A stretch of 64,000 bases of DNA from Rhizophagus irregularis (lineage: Eukaryota > Glomeromycota > Glomeromycetes > Glomerales > Glomeraceae), in contig NC_089432.1 of the NCBI RefSeq assembly GCF_026210795.1, positions 1,612,001 to 1,676,000 of the forward strand, written 5' to 3'. Positions 24,201-36,724 of this stretch are shown piece after piece. The position numbers were made by a program, and so were the translations under genes. Position 1 is the first letter of the stretch, and each line of letters opens with the position of its first letter. Below the pieces are notes generated by a model. It was not told the origin of the DNA and did not search any database. It worked only from the letters and a program-made list of their open reading frames with translations.

Positions 24201-25024
24201 ATAGTATATTTGGAAAAAGAAGTTTAATTTAAAAAAATTTTATATAAAAAATAAATGTAATATAAAAATTAAGAACTGAGATGATAAAAATTTGAAAATG
24301 ACCTGACATGAATTTTGAATTAATTCTTTCATTAATTATAAATTCAAGTAGTTTAAAAATAAAAATAGTAAGAAAAAATATTTTTTATGAAATATCACAT
24401 TATTTTCTAAAAGAAATACACTTAAATACACTTATAAATTTAATTTGTGATTATGTAATATCCAAATATTTAATCTTACAAATAGAAAAAAATGTAAAAA
24501 AATTTATAAAAAAAGAAAAATTTTTGAAAAAAATTTTCGTCTAACACTTTTTTATTTTGATTATCACAAGATCTACATGATCATCTACACGTTTCAATTT
24601 TTTTAACGAAAAAGAAATATATTTGAATCTATTTTTATTGAAAATCAATAAAGATCAACAAAATCAAATACAAATATAAAACTTATTGTTTGATGCCTCA
24701 AGTTAATATGTAGCGAAAGTGGCACAAAAATGAATATTTTGTAATTTTATTCTAATGATATCAAAGAAGCAATATTGCAATAACAACGTCTATAGCTATA
24801 TAGCTATTGCAATTGCAATTAGCAATATATATAGCTATATAAAATTGAATCAAAAAAGTTCACATTGAGCATTTCCGAAATTATGAAAAAATGCATGTAG
24901 ATCGTATGACAAACTACAAATTAAGCGAAAAAGTGAATAAATTTGGAAGATGATCGTCAGAAATTTATCATCCAAAAGCATACTATCGCTAAATAAGTGA
25001 ATATAATGATTGTTAAATTATTTT
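24201..25024 (+). other. Noncoding flank of the satellite
   Basis: AT-rich. One Lys/Ile-rich open frame (24308-24544, 78 codons) has no recognisable family. A palindromic patch (ATAGCTATATAGCTAT and TTGCAATTGCAA) lies at 24793-24830. No gene called. Confidence 0.45.
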
Positions 25025-25300
25025 TATTTTTGTACTACAAATTAACTTATGATGACAAATTTTTTTCTTTCATTTAATGAAACAAAGGATTGTTACTCTA
25101 CTCCTGTTTCAACTTAATTGATGTAAGAAACAATAACAAAAATATATTAATTATTATTTCAATCTATAAAAAATTTCTTGGAATGTCATTATTGATCGTG
25201 TGATGTAATTAGAAATAATATTTTTATCATTTATTTTAACCTTATTATAATACTAATAATAATAACATGAAAAAATGAAAATTAAAACATTTTTGATGAA
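25025..25300. repeat. Right copy of the ~280-bp direct duplication
   Basis: Matches 19700-19980 in the same orientation (shared CATTATTGATCGTGTGATG, AGAAATAATATTTTTATC). Small indels and A-run length differences separate the two. It could be a dispersed repeat or the footprint of a local duplication around the satellite. Confidence 0.8.
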
Positions 25301-25566
25301 GTCAGGCCGTAAAGAACTAAACCATATTTGGAAAGTATAAACCAATTATGGTAGGATAGAATGAACCCGTATATCCTTCCTTTTTGGATAATACCGGTGC
25401 CATTACATAATTCTGGCCCGTAGAGTTAATAGTAAATGATTTGTTTCCTATTTATATAATGCTAGGATCCTATTATGTTACAATTATGGCATCAATAATT
25501 ACTGTAATATGATGACACATTGACACAAGTACTTCGGCATTCTTTTTGCAACTAATAAAACTAATA

Positions 25567-25670
25567 AATATACAATTTGCCGATCCTAAACATATAAAAG
25601 CTGGTTTTGTACGAAAAAAATTGGAAATTTACCTTTTTTACAACCTTGATATAAAAAAAAAGAAAAAAAC
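25567..25670 (+). promoter_or_regulatory. Shared upstream box, TATA-like element and leader of copy C
   Basis: ATACAATTTGCCGATCCTAA at 25569 matches the box upstream of copies B and D. CATATAAAAG at 25591-25600 is a good TATA-like sequence, about 75 bp before the ATG. CTTGATATAAAAAAAAAG precedes the ATG. The call rests on conservation among paralogues; transcription start unknown. Confidence 0.55.
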
Positions 25671-28600
25671 ATGGATGGTATCGAAATAGAAGCAGAAAAT
25701 CGCGTGGATGAAAAAAATTACGTTGATGATTTGGAAAGTGGGAACCATACATATGGAGAAAAAATTGATTATGTAGCTGTTAGCCCAGATGGTTCGATTG
25801 TAGCAACGTTCAATCTATGTAAGTTATAATATTATTATGTATCAATTTTATATTAAAAAATATAAAGTTATATTTCTCTAAGCTTATTTCTTTCAGATGG
25901 CACTTCCATATCAATTGCAAAAGTAGCAACAAATGACAAGGCAAAAATACACTTTGATATAAATACTTCCAAAAAGCCATCTAATATTCTTGGATGGTCT
26001 TTAGCAGTTTCGAATATAATTGATACCGAAAATGATACTTGCTTGATTGCAATTTCTTGTGTAACTAATAAAGACACAAACCCAAAAGAAATAGAGAAAG
26101 GTGGTCTTCGAAAATTATTTCAAATTTATATCAAAAAACAATTATCATTCTGGAATTCTCAAATCATCTTAATATTATTATTTATTTTATATTATATTTT
26201 TGCTATTTTTAGCACTGATAATTCAGATTTTTTCTTTTACCTATCCTTTATTGTTATTCCCGTTTATATTGCTCTCTTTTATGAATATAACAATACTCGT
26301 AAAATTTTAGTAACTGATATTAAACAATTTCGATTATCCCTCACCCCTAGTGAAGGAATGATAAAACTTTTTAAATTTTCATTTAATAATAATAATGATA
26401 ACAATAATTCAATAATATATCATCTTGGTGGAGTTGTTACTTTTTTAAAAGATTCCTCAAAGGATAGTGCAACTCTTATCTGCATGAACTGTGTAAAGAT
26501 ACAAAAGATTAATATTAATCTAGATAAAAATATTTCTGTATCAAAAGAAGGTACTTATTTATTGCCTGAAAATTTATTTAAAAAACTGGAAAGTTTTGAG
26601 TATTTAAAATGCAGTTGGAAATATCTTTTAAAATCTAGATTTCAGAATTATTTAATGGTAGATACAAGCAATCATCAAAAAATAAGCATTGAAATATATG
26701 ATATTAATAATTTACAATTAGTGAATGTTTTTTATAGACATCGTGAAGAAAATTTTTTTATTACAAATAATAACGAACCTGGAATTTTTGCGATATCAAC
26801 TGATTCAAGATTATTTGTTTATTCTTATGGTGATAAAATTATTACACTTTATTTAATGGAAAGTGGTCTTGAAGTTGTTTCAAAAATATTTGACAACATT
26901 TATAAAATTAAATTTATAGAATTTATTGAAAAAGATAAAAAATTATTCATTATTGAAGAGGATAAAGAACATGATGTGAAATTTCATATTTGGATTATAT
27001 CAGGATGTTTAAATGATTATTTTTCTATTTCTAAAGATGACATTGGTTTATCAGATAGTAATATTTCTATTCTGTCGAAATATGATGAGCATCATAATAC
27101 TTTGACAAAGGCAAATGGAAGAGTAATTTTTTATAATAAAGTTGATGAGAAACAGTTCAGTATTGTACACGAGGTATCAATAAAAAGGACAACTTTTGGA
27201 GAAAATGACCCCGTGATGACTGATGAGCATGAATATCAATCATGTGATCTAGAACCATGGAATAATAATGAAAAGATTATTCACGGTAGATTTCTTAATA
27301 ATGACAAAAGATTTCTTCTATTAATTGGTCAAAATAGTATTCAATTATGGAAATCTAAAGCTATAAATTTTATGGATTTTAATAATTTTAAAAATTTTGA
27401 AAATTCGAATCTTGTTTATATTTTAATAAGCGATAAAATCAAACCAGAAACCAAAGTTAAATTCTTAATTGAAGATGATATTACTACTGTGATAATTCAT
27501 GCATGCAAGTCACTTGTTTATCTTTATAATCATAAACATGTAAGAAGTATCGAAAAATATCAAAAGTTTGTTAGTGGAATCACAAATATTATCAAAGATT
27601 TTATTAAAAGATATCCTGATAATTGGAAACTTATGGAGGTTCAATACCCTTTAATGTCATACCTTATTTGTTCCCATTCATTTTCTTTAATTAAATATAT
27701 TCTGTTTGGCGTTAATGGTCAAACCACTGAAAAGTTACATAAACCTCAAAATGATTATGCTTCTTATCCTTATTATAATGATTTGGAATTATGTGATGAT
27801 TTGGAATTAAATGACATATATTTAAAATCGGCTAACGATTTGACATTAGCTTTAAAATTTCATCAAGGTTAGCATTTTAAGTTCTCTGTTATTTTATTAT
27901 TAATTAATATTCTAACAAACAGTTTTATTAATAGATCGAGATTCTGTTATGTTAGCATATTTACTGGAATATTATTCTGAAAATTCTATGATTCATATTG
28001 GTTGGATGATTAATGTTACAAATATACTTCCAGACTTGTCAAAATTATCTAATCATGATTATTACGGTATATATTTTTATTTTTCATTAAATTATTTATA
28101 CTTTTTTATTAAAGATGCTAATAATTAACTATAAGGTAATTATATGGATTTATTATTTTATAAACCTTGTTTTGGAGAAATGAAATACAATTTCCCAATT
28201 AAAAGATTCCGAGCATTATCAGTGTGCCAGGGTACATTAAAAGTATTTGTACCACTTATTAATCTTATATCAACAAATTCCTCGGACTTCTTTTCATATA
28301 ATAAAATGAGGTAAAATTTTCTCAATCTGACTCTTATATTAATTCTTTAACTAATACTATATCTTAATATAGAGGGGATATATTACCTGATATTTATATG
28401 GTTCCATTTCCAAATTTTACAACTCGTGATACAAAAATTGAAGGAAAATCCAAAAAGAAAGGAATTGTACATTTTTTGAGAAAGACATTATTTCCACCTG
28501 GTTATAAGAATTTAGAAGATAAATATCTCAGTCCATTTCTTCAAATTAACAAGAGTAATGAAGCATTTTTTACTATTCCAGCTATAGAAGCAGTTATAAA

Positions 28601-29870
28601 TTCAAGATGGTATCAAGCAATGGCATATTGGATAGGACCTTTAAGTTTATATACTATATTTTTTATTCTATTTGCATCTCTTCCTGTGTTTATTAATAAT
28701 AAGACTGAAATGTATAAGATATCCGAGATAATCGGATTTGCAATCTTTTATTATATTGGAATATATTTATTAATGATTGAATTTATGCAAATAAGAAAGT
28801 ATAAAATCAAATATATTACGATATTTAATATTTTTAATTTAAGCAGTATTATTTTGGGTATAATTGTTTTTTCTTTATGTGTTATGTTTTATGCTGGATT
28901 TATTGTTGCAATTGGAGAAGATATAAATCTTATTTTAAGATCAATAACTACATTAACACTTTGGATTGAACTGGTATGCTTGATGATATTTTTAAATTTT
29001 AATTTAATAATTTTGTATTAATTTATCATTTACTTCCTAAAGCTCTTATGGCTTCGAATATTTTCAGTAATAGCCATAAATATATTTATTTTTGGAAATA
29101 TTTTAAAAACGATTATACCATTTTTTGCTTTTATGTTTATTCTAATAATTGCATTTGCACATTCATTGTAAATTTTTTCCTTATTTTTATTCTTACATTA
29201 AAGCATGTTAAAGAAATTAACTTTTATTTATATTTATAATAGACATATGATGGTACCAATTTCATTGCGCAAAATTGAAGATTATCCTTTTCATACAATA
29301 TGGGAATCTATACTTTCCATGTACTTTTTGAATTCAATTAGTTTAAGTACTTACAATTATATACCATTAAAATTTTTCTCTTTCATAGCTAATATTATTA
29401 TAGTTCTTGTTTTAATAAACATGATTATTGCATTAATGAAGTAAGTATTAATAATATCACTTATTAGATACTATGATTGTCATCTATTATAAATATTTAT
29501 TTAATATTTAAAATTTGTAAAAAAAAAAATTATTAGTGACACATTTAATAAGGCTAGAGAGGATAGTAATCTTGGACTTTTGATGTATAGAACAGAACTA
29601 ATTGATGATTTTGAAAGACTTGATATTCCCTTTAATAAATTTCAACTTAATGATTCACCATATATTTGTTATCTTCGAGATCCTGACTTAATGAAAAAAT
29701 GGATGAAAAAATCTCAAGAACTTAGAGAAACAAAATTATATTCATGGTTTAAAGAGAATGTTGATGAAGAAATTATTACTTATGATGGAGTTGACATTAT
29801 ATCTTGGTACGAACTTATTTCAAGCAATGGAGATCTTACATCTGACAATATGATGTCACTTTGGTTCTAG
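25671..29870 (+). CDS. Copy C: WD40-like propeller / TRP-like ion-channel protein, 1227 aa, 8 exons
   Basis: Exons: 25671-25818, 25897-27867, 27935-28066, 28136-28310, 28373-28973, 29043-29167, 29243-29440, 29537-29870. All introns (62-96 bp) are GT-AG and the spliced frame is open to TAG. Predicted role: membrane cation channel with a large N-terminal sensor or scaffold. The N-terminus has WD40-like strands (VAVSPDGSIVATFNL, LGWSLAVSN, GIFAISTDSRLFVYSYGD). A hydrophobic hairpin at 26150-26290 (IILILLFILYYIFAIF and FFFYLSFIVIPVYIALFYEY) splits the early propeller. Exons 5-7 encode S1 to S6: WIGPLSLYTIFFILFASLP, FYYIGIYLLMIEF-MQIRKY, WLRIFSVIAIN...FGNIL, a pore helix with the ILSMYFLNSISLSTY loop, and an S6 ending INMIIALMND, the TRP-type end. 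The charged C-terminus (SQELRETKLYSWF) is shared with copy D. The exon 7 turret is 24 residues shorter than in D. Family assignment is strong; ligand and ion are unknown. Confidence 0.88.
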
Positions 29871-30244
29871 ACCTTTTATTTTTTATTATTTTTTTATATT
29901 TAGATTATATTTATTTATTTTTCTTTTGATGTTCTTTTTCTTTGATATTATTCATCAATAGTGGTAAAGACTTAGTTAACACAATGTTATTTGATTAATC
30001 AATGAAGTAAATGTTTTTATATTGTTCAACTGAATGAATAGCTAGAGTGATCTCTTTATTATTAACTTCGTTTTTTTTTTAATTCTTATAATATTGCCAG
30101 ATTATCCTATAATCAACGTGTTATATTTTTGTTACACAAAGCATTACATAAGGCGTAGTAAGATCATTAAAAAAAAATTTTATTTGGTTTTACTATACAA
30201 TAATTTGATAAATACTTCTTTTAAGCCAAAAATATAATAAATAT
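29871..30244 (+). other. 3' flank of copy C
   Basis: The first ~100 bp (TTTAGATTATATTTATTTAT, TTTTGATGT) are conserved with the flank of copy D and are the likely 3' untranslated region. The rest is AT-rich with nothing recognised. Confidence 0.5.
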
Positions 30245-33200
30245 GATTTTGATAATATTGACAATATCCGTTATGGTCCACCCACTTTAATTAATTTTAT
30301 TATCAATCTTTTTAAAAATAGAAAACTTGAGTCATCACCGTTTTTGGTCTATCAAGATTATTCCAAGCGGGTGATGACATATACCAAGAGGAAACTATTT
30401 CACTTCTAATCTGGAGAATTTTCTATGACCCTCTACTAATGAGAATCAATGAAGACAAAACCGTTGGTTAACACTTGACAACAAATTAGCCATCAATGAA
30501 AAATACACAAGCCGGTTCAACAACAACATGAATTGAAGATAGCTTGTACGGCTTACACAGATGATACTGCCTGAAATGTCTAGGATCATCAAAATCTCGG
30601 GTTCTTTCTACAAACTGAACGATATAAAATTCAACGGCGATGAATCTGAGTTGTTAGTTTGGAACGTGCCAAAGAATCAAAATCTGGGTATATACATAAA
30701 AAGTAGAGCGAGTTACGCACATGTCGTTAAAAGAGCTCAATTAGGACATCAAATCGATAGCTAATATATTAAGACATAAGAAAATTACAATGTCTCAAAT
30801 CACATACATAAACAACAAAGTACTAATGGCTAGATTGGAATATAGAATGAAAACTTCGTGCAATAGTACTACACAATGTAATCATCTTCATAATTGTATC
30901 TTGACGCGCTAAAAGAAAAAATGAGGAAAGTCTTTCAGCAAATTATAATATTTTCACACATCAGGGAATCGTAGGATTGGTCACCCTATCACAACACCTA
31001 GGAAATGCGCAATTCGCAGAATCATCATTAGGATTAACTCTAAAGATTGGGATGGCATCAACACACGAATATCTCTCCGCAAATCCAGTTTTGAGAAATA
31101 TTAACGGGATGCATACCTACAATGAATCCAACACAATTGCTGTAGATCACAAATTTAACTTCAACGTGCTTAAAGATATGAAAGATCAATTATTCAATTT
31201 TGAAGCTATAGAAATCTCTGATTGGAAACTCAACATGGAAGGCCCATCGATTATGGATTTACTACAACAACAGGTTGACGTAACGAAACCGAACCATATA
31301 ATAGTGGACCAAGATAGGAAAAAAGCAATAGATAACTTTATTAATAGACCGGAGGCCGTACCTGAACCTCATTTTTTTGAAACAATTAGTGTACGAACAA
31401 CTAAGGAAACAGTTTGCTAACATAGGTTCAAATCAAACACTCGAAAACCTTTCTCTAAAAGGACCTAGACCTCTATTCTATAGATACATAGAAAAACTAA
31501 TATGAGAATCAAGCTGTACCACAGATCGACGTATCCTGCCATCACACATCCATACACCAACGAAAAGATTCTCTCCATAAAACCTACACACCCTTCCATT
31601 GACGGATGCAATAAAGAATGGGTGATAATAAGATCTGATGGAACTATTCGATATGGAAAAATATTGAAAAAGATATCCTTACGATGCTTCACATATCAGC
31701 ATTGAAACAAATTGGATGGCTCAGATTTACTTGTCAAATGTACAGGATGTGATAATTCCTCAAATGGCAATAATACGAACAGTGGGACTTGCATCAAAAG
31801 AGCTCTGCATAGTAAAGCTACAGTCATTAGAGTAGAAATTTTAATTCGTACCATTAGCGGCGCCTCGTACAAAATCATCACTTCAACAGAATTAGTAAAA
31901 ACTTGCATTTTGATCTCACTTTCGGCCCAGAATAATGAGAATACGCTTATTTCAGTAGATATCCCAATATTAGATCATAACTTAATTTCAAGGTTGTTTA
32001 ATTCATCAGAGTTGGTGCAAAATTTAATTTATATCTGATAACGAGGTTATAATGGGTGCCGGATGGATTATCAAACATCAGGAAATTAGATTCTCATGTG
32101 GGATGAAACATCACCCGTCCTCTACACGTCCAGAATTGCTAGCAATCATGACTGCCCTTTCAGCAATTCCATATAAGAGAGCATAGCGGACATCCCTATT
32201 TTATCACAATACTGACTGATCATTTGTCGATCATTTGCTGATCATTTATTCAATTATCACATAATATAAATACCGTTGCTAAAAAAATTTACATAATAAT
32301 ATATGCTCAAATTTCACAAATAACTTAAATTTAGTTTTAATTTATTGTGTATTAAATTTTATTAGCTTTTATTATTATTTGGCATATATTTATTCATTTT
32401 ACGAAATTATTCACTAATTATGTTACTAATAAAAAACCTGCATTATGAATCAGATCACTGCATTATTTTTTTTATAGATTCTACATAATATAAAGAATAT
32501 TTGTGCAAATTCTTAAGTTTCGCACTCGCAAATTCATCTTCGCACTTCAATTTTTGTCTGATGATCGGCAATAATTAGTGAATTATCATATACAAATAAT
32601 ATATTTATGATATTATTAAAAATTGTGCTAATAATTACATAATTAAAGTCATATGATAATTTAGTGTTTTTACTTAGATTTCCATTATTTTTTTGCCACA
32701 TTATTTGAAAAATATTTGTGATTTTGCAATAAGTTTTTAAAATCTGGAATTAGTGATCAGCAAATGATCGGCAAGGTGATATGAGCATGTCCGCTATGCT
32801 ATATAAGAGTAATATTACAATACATACAGAGAGTCAGGCGGCTATAGATGGTATTAAGTATATCATACAACCACATAATCGAATGGGTAGAAGCTTCATG
32901 AAACTTAATAATTACATCCCGCTATTCACTATTTACGACCTTAAAACAACGAAAAATTTGATCAACATCGTTAAAGTCAAAGGACATTCAGGTTGTCGAT
33001 GGAATGATGCAGCTGATACTATCGCGAAGCAAGGAAAAGATATAGCTAGTATAGATAATAATAGAATTATAGATTTAAAATATTTATGTAGTTTTAGTTT
33101 CCTTTTAATTTTTTACCACTATGGAATAACATTATTATAGATAAAAACATTAGAAATTTACTAGATTTGTCTCATATTCGCTTGAAGAAGTAACGTGGAC

Positions 33201-33641
33201 TTTTAAGTCTTTTAACAAATGTTAGTCGAATTATTTCGAAGATGGGCAGAGGGTTCTGGATAGAACTGGAACTCTTTCTGGCAATATTTAAACAGCTTCA
33301 ATAGACACCGGTGCGATACCTTCGCCACTAACGATCATTTAATTCATTTTATCAAATGCTCGAAAAATCTTTTACCAACGATTGATAATCTTAGGATTCG
33401 CAACGAAAACTATGATCAAGTTAAATGTCTGCAATGTTCACTTGAAGACGAAAACATTACGCATCTTGTGACGTGTCCAGGTTCGGAATCAGGATTCAAA
33501 CAAATAGAAAGAGAAGTTACCAACAAAGTCCTCAAATACATCAAAAAATTGAATCCTAAAGACATTACACATTTAGGACCCAGAAATATATATAAAAGGG
33601 TCAGATTTGAATTTGCGTATTTTGAACTAAAAAAATCATGA
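30245..33641 (+). mobile_element. LINE-A: decayed, 5'-truncated non-LTR retrotransposon ORF2
   Basis: Fragments in shifting frames follow the same order as the better elements at 40892 and 44720. They are: a reverse-transcriptase palm piece (LINFIINLFKNRKLES near 30280; ISLLIWRIFYDPLL near 30400; SGSFYKLNDIKFNGDESEL near 30600); an intermediate region (30977-31420); a CTGC zinc-like motif near 31740; and RNase H (GAGWIIKHQ near 32055, SSTRPELLAIMTALSAIPYK to 32175). A 631-bp insertion follows. RNase H then resumes with ITIHTESQAAIDG at 32814, and a C-terminal zinc motif CLQC...HLVTC lies at 33430-33480. The last frame stops at 33641. Many stops and frameshifts make it long dead. Ends are not defined by a target duplication. 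Confidence 0.8.
32180..32810. mobile_element. Mutator-like MITE with 9-bp target duplication, inside LINE-A RNase H
   Basis: The ends AGCATAGCGGACAT and ATGTCCGCTATGCT are inverted repeats, flanked on both sides by ATATAAGAG (32171-32179 and 32811-32819). A 9-bp duplication is typical of Mutator-like elements. Subterminal GATCATTTG / CAAATGATC repeats are present; no transposase. Its removal rejoins the LINE-A RNase H coding homology (IPYK to SNITIHTESQ). A second, older copy lies at 37051-37629. Confidence 0.85.
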
Positions 33642-33775
33642 GAATCTTTCCTTTTTTAGATAATTTTTGATAATGGCAGTCAGAACTTTATTTCCTATTA
33701 TAGTAACCGACTGACATTATCATAATTCCGGCCCTGAAAAAATGCGTACGGCTAATAATAAAAAAATTTTTTTCA

Positions 33776-34097
33776 TCACCTGACCCTATATATATATATC
33801 TGGGTCCTACACATTTTACTAAACTCGAAAAAATCATCTTCCAAGACATGCAACCATTTGGAATTAACTTGCGGATTAATTTCCAATACTATAGTCACGA
33901 AAATGCGAAAATTAACTTCTAGAAAACTTTCAATCTTATTGCAGGAAAGGTCATTAAACATTTCCATTGATCTTTCAAGAAACGTGTTTGGAAAGTTCGC
34001 TGCGTCAAGCTCATAGAAGTGGAAAGAAGACTTGGTATCACTAATAAAAAAAGATGATTTCGTCGCGCCAAGAATCTATTAATACATCTTTAGTGAA
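33776..34097 (-). pseudogene. Unrecognised coding relic
   Basis: The minus strand is open for about 94 codons with protein-like composition (SSFHFYELDAANFPNTFLER ... MEMFNDLSCNKIESFLEV ... NPQVNSKWLHVLEDDFFEF). Just upstream, DSWRDEIIFF reads in an adjacent frame across a 7-base T-run, suggesting a one-base homopolymer shift, and a TAG lies at 34098-34100. I do not recognise the family. Composition is less AT-biased than the surroundings, which is the main reason to report it; it may be a chance frame. Confidence 0.25.
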
Positions 34098-34292
34098 CTA
34101 TGAATCCTCCCTTGCCAAAAAAGTGAAGTACTGAGAGCAAGCATGGCACGTTGCAAGCACAACATTACACAATATCACTAGTGGATCGAGGCAAACTTGG
34201 AAATTGTTAAAATAATTCAACCTTTTGTTCTTATATAATGAAAAATAAAATTTAAAAAGTTTTGAATTCATTTTTCTCAAATTTTTTCCCAA

Positions 34293-35353
34293 AATGTAAA
34301 GTAAAAAAAATTAGTTCTCTTCAAAACTTACATTAATTTGACCTAGCCACATGGGTTTTATTTTTTAAGAACAAAAATTTTTATTATCTGATCACACATC
34401 AAGAAATTAAAATTTTGTATCAGTTTACAACTTTACATGTTATAAAAAAATAAATACTATTAGATAAAATAACTACATCCTATTAATAATTTTTAATAGT
34501 AAAGTATATATTGATCTAAGCGACTTTATATGTTTTTTGAGTGGTCTGATGCCTATTTGTCACCCCAAAAAATCACGCCCACAAAAACGGAGGTGTGTTT
34601 ACTTTAAATAATGACATAATTATGACAATCCGTTATCTTTATGATAGGTGAAATATCAAATGAAATTTTATCAAGTAACGTCGTAACGATTTATTATGAA
34701 TGAATTAATAATTAAAAGTAAATTGAATTAAAAAATTAAAAGCCGATTGAATTAAAGGTAAATTGAATTAAAAGTTAATTTAATTAACAGTTAATTTAAT
34801 TAAAATTAAAAAGTTAATCAAATGGTTAATTTATGTCGATCTACATGTTAAGATTGTTATGCGGTCGGTTTATTAATTTTATTGTGACAAACTAGCACAA
34901 CCAGAAAAGATCCTTCTGGATTTGAGTTGGTAGATCAAAGAGTAAGAAATGTATATTCTTTGACATTTCGTTTTATGTACTTGTAGAAATAAATTATGCT
35001 TATATAATATAACCTTATGTTTAACGTAGATCATCAATCACATTGGGGAGGGGATACGTATAACAGCCGCTTTAATTTATTGAATTAAAAATAAATTAAA
35101 GACATTATTTTTTTTTGAAAAATTATTTTATTTATTTATGTATTAGTTATTATATTCTTTACAATTATTACAATTATTAACCGCTTATTTTTTTTTTTAA
35201 GCGGATTTTAAGCGGATTTTGAAAGAAAGTGTTTAGAATTTCTAATTAAAATACACCTAACCAGAGTCAAAAATTAAAAATTAAATAAAAAAAAAAAGAT
35301 AAAGTGATTAAATACAATTTTACTATATGTCTATTTAAAGTATTCTACATATT
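34293..35353 (+). other. Intergenic region with degenerate simple repeats
   Basis: Contains a run of AATTGAATTAAAAG-like units at about 34690-34820 and T-rich stretches near 35100-35200. The last ~100 bp are probably the 3' untranslated region of the minus-strand protease gene. No other gene seen. Confidence 0.5.
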
Positions 35354-36634
35354 TTATGCGCTTGGAGTACGTAAAAAGCTGTCTGGAGATCCATTCTTAA
35401 GACCTTCGACGACTCCCTTTGTTGATAAATTTTTAAGTGCCGTTGCCATTTCAGCTGGTGATTTGTTACCATCCTTGGCAATTAGAAGAGCTACAGTACC
35501 AGCAACATGTGGGGTGGCTTGAGAGGTGCCGGAAAATACTACACTACCATTATCGTCTTTAAAACTAGCACCTTGAATGTCCCGACCTGGAGCGAAAATG
35601 TCAACACATTTTCCAAAGTTTGAGAAATCTGTGATTGCGTCACTATCTTTTTCGGTAGCACCGACCGTGATAGCGCTAGGTTCAGATGCAGGTGATGTAT
35701 TACAAGCATCCTGACTTTCGTTACCTGCGGCAACAACTACGTGAACACCAGCATCGGTAAGTTGTTTGACAGCATCGTTTACAGCTTTTGATTGAGTACC
35801 TCCAAGAGACATGTTGACAACTGAATTCTTATTTTTACTCTTACTGTGGGTTTCTCCTACAAAGTTCAATCCAGCGATAACTCCACTATTTGATCCAGAA
35901 CCATCAGCGTCCAAAACTCTAACAGCAACTGGTGTGGCTTTTCTTGCTACTCCTAAAGTTTCTCCACATGAAATGCTAGCAACATGGGTACCATGACCAT
36001 TTTCATCTTCTTCATTGCATCCATCACAGAAAGATCCTCCGAATTTGGCACGACCACCGAATTCTTCATGTGTAATTCGAATACCAGTATCGACAACAAA
36101 AACGTTTACGTCTTCTCCAGCAGAATCGGGGAAAGTATATTTTCCATCTATAGGTCGTTTAGCTTGATCAATACGATCAATGTTGAAAGTTGGTTTATTG
36201 TCTACTGCACGTCTAGTAAGTTGAGATGGTATTACATATTGTGTCTTAACAATACCATCTTCTTCAATATAATCAACATCATCCATTTTTTCAAGTTCCT
36301 TTGCAAATTGTAGTGTCATTTCTCCAGTAAGTCCAAAAAGATTAACAATTCCGAAACTAGCGAAAGTGGGTTTTCCTTTATTGCTAAGAGATTTAATTTT
36401 TTCGAAACTATCAATTTCTGCATCAAAACAATTTTTAAACAACTCATGTTGTCTTTTAGCAGCTTGCTCGTCTTTAAAGACAACGATAACTTTTTTCCCT
36501 TTACCATCAGACTTGGCATTGATTGATAATGTTTTAGGGCAATCAGTTTCATTTTTTGCTGATTCAACCGAGGAAAGCAAGAAAGTAACAATTACAGCGA
36601 TAGAGAATATTTTAGTGAAGCGTGGAGCAACCAT
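35354..36634 (-). CDS. Secreted subtilisin-like serine protease (S8, proteinase K type), 426 aa
   Basis: A single open frame without introns. Residues 1-25 are a signal peptide (FSIAVIVTFLLSSVESA). Residues ~48-130 fit the inhibitor I9 propeptide (KVIVVFKDE ... YIEEDGIVK). The catalytic domain follows from ~150, with Asp182 (VVDTGI), His214 (GHGTHVAS), oxyanion-hole Asn305 (AAGNES) and Ser371 (SGTSQATPHVA), so the triad is complete. Proteinase K-like enzymes cleave broad peptide substrates outside the cell; the propeptide is removed on maturation. Length is normal for the family, and the domain ends soon after the serine helix, as in secreted fungal enzymes. The ATG is followed directly by the signal sequence. 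Base composition is clearly less AT-rich than the flanks. No neighbour shares the pathway. Confident call. Confidence 0.95.
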   Translation of the reverse strand: MVAPRFTKIFSIAVIVTFLLSSVESAKNETDCPKTLSINAKSDGKGKKVIVVFKDEQAAKRQHELFKNCFDAEIDSFEKIKSLSNKGKPTFASFGIVNLFGLTGEMTLQFAKELEKMDDVDYIEEDGIVKTQYVIPSQLTRRAVDNKPTFNIDRIDQAKRPIDGKYTFPDSAGEDVNVFVVDTGIRITHEEFGGRAKFGGSFCDGCNEEDENGHGTHVASISCGETLGVARKATPVAVRVLDADGSGSNSGVIAGLNFVGETHSKSKNKNSVVNMSLGGTQSKAVNDAVKQLTDAGVHVVVAAGNESQDACNTSPASEPSAITVGATEKDSDAITDFSNFGKCVDIFAPGRDIQGASFKDDNGSVVFSGTSQATPHVAGTVALLIAKDGNKSPAEMATALKNLSTKGVVEGLKNGSPDSFLRTPSA

Positions 36635-36724
36635 TTTTTTTTTTTTGATAATTAATAGTTTTTTAGGTAAGAATTTTAGGTAAAATATAATAAAAGAGGA
36701 GGGTGATGATTTAATGATTTATTC

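Noticed and set aside
35304-36683. Plus-strand and alternate minus-strand frames over the protease gene
   Set aside because: Shadows of the real S8 coding frame; no motifs of their own.
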